Shown one piece after another: positions 24,715 through 34,047 of a stretch of 64,000 nt of DNA. The position numbers and the translations under genes were made by a program. Origin of the DNA: Sialis fuliginosa (Eukaryota; Arthropoda; Insecta; Megaloptera; Sialidae). The notes under the pieces were generated by a model, which worked only from the letters and a program-made list of their open reading frames with translations, was not told the DNA's origin and did no database searches. The stretch covers positions 9,953,001 through 10,017,000 of the forward strand of contig OY540813.1 in NCBI GenBank assembly GCA_961205875.1, given 5' to 3'. How positions within the stretch are numbered: the stretch's first letter is position 1; each line of letters starts with the position of its first letter.

Positions 24715-27700
24715 AGATAATAGTGTAAGCTACATTTAAAAAAAAAACTGGAGTCTCCTCGATCGCGCCAAGTTGAGATATTAACTATTCAATTTACTTC
24801 TTTGTTAGCGTATGAGTTTTAATTTGTTTTTTTAGTTTTAACTTGTTTTTAAAAAGGGAAGGAGCACGCGAAGGTCTTTAAGTGCGTGATGCTCTTAAAG
24901 ATAATAGTGTAAGCTACATTTTAAAAAAAAACTGGAGTCTCTTCGATCGCACCAAGCTGAGATATTAACTATTCAATTTACTTCTTTGTTAGCGTATGAG
25001 TTTTAATTTGTTTTTTTAGTTTTAACTTGTTTTAAAAAAGGGAAGGAGCACGCGAAGGTCTTTAAGTGCGTGATGCTCTTAAAGATAATAGTGTAAGCTA
25101 CATTTAAAAAAAAAACTGGAGTCTCTTCGATCGCGCCAAGCTGAGATATTAACTATTCAATTTACTTCTTTGTTAGCGTATGAGTTTTAATTTGTTTTTT
25201 TAGTTTTAACTTGTTTTTAAAAAGGGAAGGAGCACGCGAAGGTCTTTAAGTGCGTGATGCTCTTAAAGATAATAGTGTAAGCTACATTTTAAAAAAAAAA
25301 ACTGGAGTCTCTTCGATCGCGCCAAGCTGAGATATTAACTATTCAATTTACTTCTTTGTTAGCGTATGAGTTTTAATTTGTTTTTTTAGTTTTAACTTGT
25401 TTTTAAAAAGGGAAGGAGCACGCGAAGGTCTTTAAGTGCGTGATGCTCTTAAAGATAATAGTGTAAGCTACATTTTAAAAAAAAACTGGAGTCTCTTCGA
25501 TCGCGCCAAGCTGAGATATTAACTATTCAATTTACTTCTTTGTTAGCGTATGAGTTTTAATTTGTTTTTTTAGTTTTAACTTGTTTTTAAAAAGGGAAGG
25601 AGCACGCGAAGGTCTTTAAGTGCGTGATGCTCTTAAAGATAATAGTGTAAGCTACATTTAAAAAAAAAACTGGAGTCTCTTCGATCGCGCCAAGCTGAGA
25701 TATTAACTATTCAATTTACTTCTTTGTTAGCGTATGAGTTTTAATTTGTTTTTTTGATTTTAACTTGTTTTTAAAAAGGGAAGGAGCACGCGAAGGTCTT
25801 TAAGTGCGTGATGCTCTTAAAGATAATAGTGTAAGCTACATTTTAAAAAAAAACTGGAGTCTCTTCGATCGCGCCAAGCTGAGATATTAACTATTCAATT
25901 TACTTCTTTGTTAGCGTATGAGTTTTAATTTGTTTTTTTAGTTTTAACTTGTTTTTAAAAAGGGAAGGAGCACGCGAAGGTCTTTAAGTGCGTGATGCTT
26001 TTAAAGATAATAGTGTAAGCTACATTTAAAAAAAAACTGGAGTCTCTTCGATCGCGCCAAGCTGAGATATTAACTATTCAATTTACTTCTTTGTTAGCGT
26101 ATGAGTTTTAATTTGTTTTTTTAGTTTTAACTTGTTTTTAAAAAGGGAAGGAGCACGCGAAGGTCTTTAAGTGCGTGATACTCTTAAAGATAATAGTGTA
26201 AGCTGCATTTTAAAAAAAAACTGGAGTCTCTTCGATCGCGCCAAGCTGAGATATTAACTATTCAATTTACTTCTTTGTTAGCGTATGAGTTTTAATTTGT
26301 TTTTTTAGTTTTAACTTGTTTTTAAAAGGGAAGGAGCACGCGAAGGTCTTTAAGTGCGTGATGCTCTTAAAGATAATAGTGTAAGCTACATTTAAAAAAA
26401 AAACTGGAGTCTCTTCGATCGCGCCAAGCTGAGATATTAACTATTCAATTTACTTCTTTGTTAGCGTATGAGTTTTAATTTGTTTTTTTAGTTTTAACTT
26501 GTTTTTAAAAAGGGAAGGAGCACGCGAAGGTCTTTAAGTGCGTGATGCTCTTAAAGATAATAGTGTAAGCTACATTTAAAAAAAAACTGGAGTCTCTTCG
26601 ATCGCGCCAAGCTGAGATATTAACTATTTAATTTACTTCTTTGTTAGCGTATGAGTTTTAATTTGTTTTTTTAGTTTTAACTTGTTTTTAAAAAGGGAAG
26701 GAGCACGCGAAGGTCTTTAAGTGCGTGATGCTCTTAAAGATAATAGTGTAAGCTACATTTAAAAAAAAAACTGGAGTCTCTTCGATCGCGCCAAGCTGAG
26801 ATATTAACTATTCAATTTACTTCTTTGTTAGCGTATGAGTTTTAATTTGTTTTTTTAGTTTTAACTTGTATTTAAAAAGGGAAGGAGCACGCGAAGGTCT
26901 TTAAGTGCGTGATGCTCTTAAAGATAATAGTGTAAGCTACATTTTAAAAAAAAACTGGAGTCTCTTCGATCGCGCCAAGCTGAGATATTAACTATTCAAT
27001 TTATTTCTTTGTTAGCGTATGAGTTTTAATTTGTTTTTTTAGTTTTAACTTGTTTTTAAAAAGGGAAGGAGCACGCGAAGGTCTTTAAGTGCGTGATGCT
27101 CTTAAAGATAATAGTGTAAGCTACATTTTAAAAAAAAACTGGAGTCTCTTCGATCGCACCAAGCTGAGATATTAACTATTCAATTTACTTCTTTGTTAGC
27201 GTATGAGTTTTAATTTGTTTTTTTAGTTTTAACTTGTTTTTAAAAAGGGAAGGAGCACGCGAAGGTCTTTAAGTGCGTGATGCTCTTAAAGATAATAGTG
27301 TAAGCTACATTTAAAAAAAAAACTGGAGTCTCTTCGATCGCGCCAAGCTGAGATATTAACTATTCAATTTACTTCTTTGTTAGCGTATGAGTTTTAATTT
27401 GTTTTTTTAGTTTTAACTTGTTTTTAAAAAGGGAAGGAGCACGCGAAGGTCTTTAAGTGCGTGATGCTCTTAAAGATAATAGTGTAAGCTACATTTTTAA
27501 AAAAAACCTGGAGTCTCTTCGATCGCGCCAAGCTGAGATATTAACTATTCAATTTACTTCTTTGTTAGCGTATGAGTTTTAATTTGTTTTTTTAGTTTTA
27601 ACTTGTTTTAAAAAAGGGAAGGAGCACGCGAAGGTCTTTAAGTGCGTGATGCTCTTAAAGATAATAGTGTAAGCTACATTTTAAAAAAAAACTGGAGTCT

Positions 27701-28762
27701 CTTCGATCGCACCAAGCTGAGATATTAACTATTCAATTTACTTCTTTGTTAGCGTATGAGTTTTAATTTGTTTTTTTAGTTTTAACTTGTTTTTAAAAAG
27801 GGAAGGAGCACGCGAAGGTCTTTAAGTGCGTGATGCTCTTAAAGATAATAGTGTAAGCTACATTTAAAAAAAAAACTGGAGTCTCTTCGATCGCGCCAAG
27901 CTGAGATATTAACTATTCAATTTACTTCTTTGTTAGCGTATGAGTTTTAATTTGTTTTTTTAGTTTTAACTTGTTTTTAAAAAGGGAAGGAGCACGCGAA
28001 GGTCTTTAAGTGCGTGATGCTCTTAAAGATAATAGTGTAAGCTACATTTTTAAAAAAAACCTGGAGTCTCTTCGATCGCGCCAAGCTGAGATATTAACTA
28101 TTCAATTTACTTCTTTGTTAGCGTATGAGTTTTAATTTGTTTTTTTAGTTTTAACTTGTTTTTAAAAAGGGAAGGAGCACGCGAAGGTCTTTAAGTGCGT
28201 GATGCTCTTAAAGATAATAGTGTAAGCTACATTTTAAAAAAAAACTGGAGTCTCTTCGATCGCGCCAAGCTGAGATATTAACTATTCAATTTACTTCTTT
28301 GTTAGCGTATGAGTTTTAATTTGTTTTTTTAGTTTTAACTTGTTTTTAAAAAGGGAAGGAGCACGCGAAGGTCTTTAAGTGCGTGATGCTCTTAAAGATA
28401 ATAGTGTAAGCTACATTTTAAAAAAAACTGGAGTCTCTTCGATCGCGCCAAGCTGAGATATTAACTATTCAATTTACTTCTTTGTTAGCGTATGAGTTTT
28501 AATTTGTTTTTTTAGTTTTAACTTGTTTTTAAAAAGGGAAGGAGCACGCGAAGGTCTTTAAGTGCGTGATGCTCTTAAAGATAATAGTGTAAGCTACATT
28601 TAAAAAAAAAACTGGAGTCTCTTCGATCGCGCCAAGCTGAGATATTAACTATTCAATTTACTTCTTTGTTAGCGTATGAGTTTTAATTTGTTTTTTTTTA
28701 GTTTTAACTTGTTTTTAAAAAGGGAAGTAGCACGCGAAGGTCTTTAAGTGCGTGATGCTCTT
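24713..28762. repeat. Satellite array: 22 tandem copies of a 184-bp unit
   Basis: Unit starts, taken at AAAGATAATAGTG, fall at 24713, 24897, 25081, 25265, 25451, 25635, 25819, 26003, 26186, 26369, 26553, 26736, 26920, 27104, 27288, 27472, 27657, 27841, 28025, 28210, 28394 and 28577, ending at 28763. Periods are 183-186, varying almost only in the A tract. Each unit contains the core GCCAAGCTGAGATATTAACT, a T-rich middle and a GC-richer end with GGAGCACGCGAAGGTC. Each junction carries TTAA. The first unit (CTCCTC, CAAGTTGAG) and last unit (longer T tract, GAAGTAGC) are the most divergent, as expected for array edges. No coding frame. Not a CRISPR array, since there are no spacers. Confidence 0.95.
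27104..28209. repeat. Three-unit higher-order repeat inside the 184-bp array
   Basis: Units 27104, 27288 and 27472 carry, in order, the variants CGCACC, short-T tract, and TTTTTAAAAAAAACCTGG. Units 27657, 27841 and 28025 carry the same three in the same order, exactly 553 bases later. This marks a duplication of a three-unit block, probably by unequal exchange or replication slippage. Confidence 0.75.
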
Positions 28763-28777
28763 AACCCTTAATTGCAT
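28761..28777. repeat. Right arm of the 17-bp inverted repeat bracketing the array
   Basis: TTAACCCTTAATTGCAT is the exact reverse complement of 24698-24714. The following bases (GTTAACATTCGTGAACAA) resemble 24560-24583, so both sides come from one TE family. Confidence 0.7.
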
Positions 28778-28842
28778 CTTGTTAACATTCGTGAACAATG
28801 TTTTCAGAGGTATCTATTAGCAAAAATGTACAATATTTTTTA

Positions 28843-29527
28843 GCCTTTGCGATTCTGGCGCCCCAGGCGAGATTTCTTTTGACGCCCCCCCCCCTTTCCA
28901 CCGCCACAGTGACGATCATTAAAAATTATCCGCACAAAAAAAAAAAGCGTGAGAAAATTATCTTGTTATTAATTCATTAGTGTAATATAATAATATAATA
29001 TAACATATAATTGATAAATAATATATAATATAACTAAAATTATATAAAAGATTTCTTCCTGGCTTTCATATCTGCAAAATTATCGATTGCTGTCTCAAAA
29101 TTGAGGTTTGCTACAACCTTATTTTCAATTGAAAGAATAGCCAAATTATTCAACCTATCTTCTATCATAGCCGATTGCAAATAAGTTTTTATGAATTATT
29201 TTAATTTACTAAAACTTCTTTCACCACTAGCTACACTAACCGGAATTGTTACAAGAATTAGCAAAGCCACCCACAGATTTGGCACTGTGCTTTTCAAGTT
29301 TTGTAAAAAAATGTTTAATAAATAATTTATTTTTGATATTAAGCATTTTATTAAGTAAAATGAATTATTTTGCAGAAAAAATCAAAACTATTATTCAAAA
29401 AATATATATAGCTTAAATTTGGCGCCCTAGAACAGAACATAGAAAAAAAGTTTAAAATAATTGGCGCCCCCACGAAATTAGCGCCCCAGGCTGTCGCCTG
29501 GGTCGCCTGGCCGTTCGGCCGGCCCTG
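28843..29527 (-). mobile_element. hAT element copy 2 (lacks its first 8 bases)
   Basis: The copy aligns with 23029-23718 at a constant offset of 5809 bases over its right two thirds. By eye it has only a handful of differences, mainly in the poly-C and poly-A tracts. Its outer right end GGCCGGCCCTG is intact and borders the target duplication. Its inner left end is cut at GCCTTTGC, so it cannot move alone. Confidence 0.8.
29040..29299 (-). pseudogene. hAT transposase C-terminal fragment, copy 2
   Basis: This is the same remnant as in copy 1, at an offset of 5809 bases, with the ERSFSKLK and RLNNLAILSIE blocks and the same in-frame stop after SKLK. The shared stop shows that the two copies descend from one already broken element. 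Confidence 0.8.
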
Positions 29528-29535
29528 AATGTAGG

Positions 29536-32500
29536 TATAATTATCAACATTACTTTATATATTTTTTAAAATGCTTTGTTTATTTTCTGTAAGCTTGACT
29601 TTTAAATAATATATTTTTCCAATCACTTAAACTGCAATTTACCTCGAACAAGTAATTTAAAATTTAATTATCACTGCAGCATGCACTTACTTATCCGAAT
29701 CAAATTAATTCGAATTCAATTTTCTACAAAAATAGCGAAACGCTCATTTAAAATCCATTTCCTTGATTACAACTGCGGTATTTAACGTTTATACTGATTT
29801 TTTACGTTTGGCTTTTTATAATTTGAACTAAAAAAAGATTTTGTTTCATGGTAATATAATAGTTTTGTTTCAAAGTTTTATACTTTTGGAATTACATAGC
29901 TATGCGAATACGTAATTATATGTACAATGAAATGAGCAAAACAATGGTAATTATAAGGAAATAATTCTAGCAAGCTTATTTTTCCATGCAAAAAGGTAAG
30001 TATATTCAGGGCTGTATTTACGCGCAAATATACACATATGTTATTTTTAGAAATATTGATTTTTGCATATAGACATGAATCCCGACTTTTGGTTATTTTT
30101 TTAAATAATAGGTGTTGATATCATAGTTTTAGTTAGTTAGCTTTAAAGGCTTTATATCAGTTAACTGTATGCAGGGGTTATTTTAGTATATAGTTGTAGC
30201 TTGTTTCTGGGGTTCCAAAAATGAAAACTGCAGTTTTAAAAGCTATTTTGTGTAGTTGAAAAATTGCAAGTAGAATGAAATTTTTTTAAAAGTGTAAGTG
30301 TAGAGCAAAAAAAGGTATTTGCAGTTGAAATTTTAGCCAGTAAAACAAAATATACGTTTACACAGACTGCACACATCTTTACAAACCATTAATCCTCAAA
30401 TAAAAATCATTTTAAATAATGTTTTTTGTGGTACATAACCTTAAATGAACTATTTATAATATTTTAGACTGATACTAACGTTGTTCATAGTTATTGGCAG
30501 AAAGGATACATCAAATTTTTGGTGCAGTTATATATAACCCTATATAAATTTATTCTTATAACCATTTTATTTTATTCCATCATTATATGAATATTCCACT
30601 CAATTTCTCTTTTCACTTCAGTGCTGCCAACTGTTAACAACTGCGGTGTGTATCCATTAAGTTGGTACTACTGACGGCCTGGGATTCGCAGCTAATTGTC
30701 CATTACTTGAATAGAAACAGCACCGATACAGAGATCAACAATTCCTCATCTCAGGAGATTATTCTGTTTTTATTTTAGTTCTGACTTCGTCTGGAAATAA
30801 TCTGTAATACCAGTGACGGATTTAATAATAAAAGCATGCTTGGTAAATCGGAAACATTTTAATATTGTGGTTTTTACTTTTTTATTTTTATAATGTTAAA
30901 TTATTTTCATTTGATAAATACGTTATCCTTAAGTTAAGCTATGTTTTTATTTAAAAATATATAATTTAAAAAAAATACGTATATACATATTATATTATCA
31001 TTCATTTTCTTTATAATACCGGCATAGCTGTCACAAGTACTAACTGAGTAAAAGTACTTGAAGTATCAAGTAAGTTTTGCTATTTTCAAATGTACTTAAA
31101 ATAAGTACCTACTTTACTTACTTACTTAAAATCAAGTATTATGAAAAATTTCTTGAAGTATTAAATATAAGCAAAATATTCATCTTAGCCCTAATAAATA
31201 AGTATCAATATTAAAATAAATTTAAATTGCCTGTTTAACAAAATATTTTTAAATATTCCAGTGCATGTAATGCAACTTGTTTTCTATGAACAGAAAAATC
31301 TCATTTTTTTATGCTGAAGTAGGCCGTCAAAAAAACGTACCCAGGGGGCTCGTTTTTAAACTTAGAATAAAAGTATAAGAATACACCATGTGTAATCAGA
31401 TTTTTTAAGGAAAAATAAAGGAATGTTGACTCTTCATATATACAATGTATTTTATCCGTTTCTAAGCAGCTTCGTATTACACAGGTAGGTTAGATACGCA
31501 TTGAAACGGACACTTGAGATTGAAGACATTTTTTTATTGATTTATTATTATTACAAAATAAGCTCCGCAGTCCTTTAACATGATCCTATTTATTGCATTT
31601 AAGGCATTATAGGCAGTCAACATGATACTATTTTGTTTTTACAATCAACGACGAAAACTTATATTGTCAATACAAACATAACACATAGTACTAGGCAAAT
31701 GTCATCTTTATAGTGTAGTCTATATATAGAGCTTAGTGATATTAACAACAAAATTTAAATTTATTCGTTCGAATAGTTTCGATGGAACAGACATTATCTG
31801 TTTCATGAACTTTCCGTTTCAATGCGTATCTCCCCTATATTATTTATTTTTATCCGAAGTAGATATCTGAGTTAAAATAAAAGAATAGACAAAAAAATAC
31901 CCAAAATGAAAATAAACTAAATTAAATGCATTCATTTGTTACAATGAATGCATTTACATGCATGCTGATATATATTATTATAATAAATTTCTAAAAGAAT
32001 TACAACGTACATAACTACAAATTTTATATACAAAATTACCTATATTGCCTGTATTCTTCTTTATGGTTTTGCGTAATTTATAAAGGATAATATATTATTT
32101 GTTAATCTTTTGCTGTCTTTTTGAGCAACATATCTTAGATTAGTTTTTTTTTGTATCACAAAAACACAAAGAAAAGCGTTTTCCTTTCATAAATAAGTGG
32201 ATAAAGAACATGTCGAGAATAAAAAATTACTTTATTTAAGAATAGGTATTGTGCGTTTAGCACTAAAATTACAAAATATTCATTTTAATAACTATCATAA
32301 AATTTATTCTAAGTAAAAGTAGGAAATTTCCAATAAATATTTTAATGCATCTGTAGAGCTAAATTTTATTAAAATACTAGAAAGATTAACACTTCAACGC
32401 ATGCTTTTTTGAAGGTCCTTGATAGTAAATAAGCAAAATAAAATATAATAGCCATTTATAATTGAAAATATTTTTAGATCCTAACAGAATAACAAATTCG

Positions 32501-33114
32501 ATTCGTTCAAATAAACTTGTTCTGAATAATAAAAGGTTTAAATAAAAATAATTAATAGCACAATCAATATAAAATGTACGATTTTCTGACTTATAAATAT
32601 ATTAATATGTCCTCATAACTAACTGTTAACGAGTTGTTGATCAAATTAAAAATAAATATTTAAACAAGATAAATTGTTGAATAATACAGTACCTATTTCA
32701 TATCTAATGTACTGTCATAAATCAACGGGATATTTCTATATTTTTCTTAAATAAAGAAATCAACATATTTCTTTGAAATTTAATCACCCGTGAAAGGTTA
32801 CAGAGGCGTCTTTCTACAACTCAACGTCGTTCAATTCTTCTCGTTCTACACATCCTTAGATTATTATCTATATGACACTATGTATATAATAATAGATACT
32901 ACATGCACATATGCCTCTTCAGTTAAACTTAAAAGAGGACAAAATTCTTTTGTGAATATATAAAAGTGCTAGTCGAGCATCGTGTATTAGTGTCCCATAC
33001 CATTTTTCAATTTAATTGTTTATAGTAATTTAATTTAATTATAGCAAAGTTTGAACCATTATATAATAATTTTATTTAATAATGGGTTTAGATTGAATTT
33101 TTCGAAAAAAGTAT
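29536..33114. other. No gene or clear element
   Basis: AT-rich intron. Around 31030-31150 the motif AAGTACTT/AAGTACTTA recurs many times in both orientations, as in some degenerate hAT ends. Nothing else is supported. Confidence 0.35.
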
Positions 33115-33780
33115 ATGATACCAAAAAAGCGACCTATAAAGCATAGTAGTATTGGTCGAGCAAAGTCAAAATCCAAAGGACCCCGCACTAATCTTATGAA
33201 AATTGGGTTTCAGCGAAATGCTCTGAATTTTTTATATGTTATAACCCTGATCATCCCGGTCGAAAGTCTCAATGGGCACAACCCTCCATTTTGCGTATTT
33301 TTGCCGCTAGAGGGCACGGTATCTCCATAGTTCTATCACAAGTAACGTAGAGTCAAATTGGAAAAAATAGCCGTTAGAAAAATCTGACATTCAGAATACT
33401 TTTTAATGTCGAGTGAAACCCATATTCGGATTCGCCGAACCCAAAAACACATGTATTCTGAGTGTCAATTTGACTACGTTACTCGTGATATAACTATGAA
33501 TGTACCGTGCTCTCTAGCGGCAAAAATACGAAATATGGAGTGATGTGCCCATTGGGACTTTCGACCGGGGTGATCAGGGCTATAACATACCTTTTCGCTG
33601 AAACCCAATTTCCATAAGATTAGTGCTGGGTCCTTTTTGGAATTTTCTCAGTTTTTTTATTTGAGCTTGAATTTTGGGTTTAGCCAAGTTGGAAAAATTC
33701 AACTTAAACCCAAAATTCAAGCTTAAATTAAAAAACGAGTAAGCAGAAATTTTTAAAAATTTGGATTTTTGTGTTTTTTT
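33115..33780. mobile_element. Foldback element A (interrupted copy)
   Basis: The left part AGCGACCTATAAAGCATAG and the right part, an inverted pair around GCTTGAATTTTGGGTTTA, match the intact element at 61667-61931. The copy is split at 33177/33634 by a second palindromic element and lacks the outer CACAGCTAC ends. Confidence 0.65.
33178..33633. mobile_element. Foldback element B (456 bp) nested in element A
   Basis: The ends are GGACCCCGCACTAATCTTAT and its near reverse complement ending AGTGCTGGGTCC. Arms of about 200 bases pair through CCGGTCGAAAGT, TTTGCCGCTAGAG and AAGTAACGTAG around a centre near 33405. Removing it restores ATCCAAA+TTTTTGG, which is exactly the uninterrupted sequence at 61721-61733. 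The insertion therefore left no target duplication. Confidence 0.7.
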
Positions 33781-33889
33781 ATTGTATTGAGTATAAAGAT
33801 CCTATCCTGCGAATATCTTGTGAGCGCCAATGTTAATATATACATACATATATTTCACAGCCAGGTGCAACGATGCGAATAAAAAAAAA

Positions 33890-34027
33890 ATGACGAAGAG
33901 GAAGTGTATTTTTGTGCCACCAGAGAGAGTTTATGCAGAGATTGTCAGAAATGAAATATTGGATAAAGTTTTAAAGCTAGCTTTATTGGGTTTTCTTTCT
34001 TATGCAAATGTGATAACCGCGATACAT
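33890..34027 (+). CDS. Possible alternative first exon (46 codons) inside intron 1
   Basis: An ATG at 33890 opens a frame that runs 46 codons to a perfect donor GTAAGT at 34028, ending in phase 0. It could therefore splice in frame to exon 2. The peptide begins MTKRKCIFVPPERVYAEIVR and continues with a hydrophobic-amphipathic stretch LDKVLKLALLGFLSYANVIT. A TTTCACAG acceptor at 33860 would allow an upstream leader, but entering from exon 1 in phase 0 would hit a stop, so only use as a separate start exon is possible. Composition is less biased than the surroundings but not clearly coding. A chance ORF next to a chance donor is a real alternative. Confidence 0.22.
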
Positions 34028-34047
34028 GTAAGTTCATGCGTGACATA

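Larger units (their letters stand above)
23021..29527. mobile_element. Composite hAT structure: two hAT copies bracketing a satellite array, enclosed by one 8-bp target duplication
   Basis: The left end CAGAGCCGGCC (23021) and right end GGCCGGCCCTG (to 29527) are matching hAT-type terminal inverted repeats. AATGTAGG lies immediately outside both (23013-23020 and 29528-29535), the 8-bp duplication expected for hAT. Inside are hAT copy 1 (23021-23718), a 1-kb spacer, the 184-bp array (24713-28762), a short spacer and hAT copy 2 (28843-29527). The inner ends have no such duplication: copy 1 runs into a T tract and copy 2 lacks its first 8 bases. The outer duplication shows that the two outermost ends behave as one insertion. 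It may have transposed as a unit, or it may be a single hAT expanded by template switching during gap repair. Confidence 0.75.

Noticed and set aside
24713-28762. Regular repeats suggesting a CRISPR array
   Set aside because: Repeats are contiguous 184-bp units without variable spacers, in a eukaryotic intron with no cas genes.
28798-28980. 60-codon frame
   Set aside because: Spans the junction into hAT copy 2 and reads its poly-C region.
33115-33330. 71-codon frame
   Set aside because: Lies in the arms of nested foldback elements A and B; palindromic non-coding repeat.
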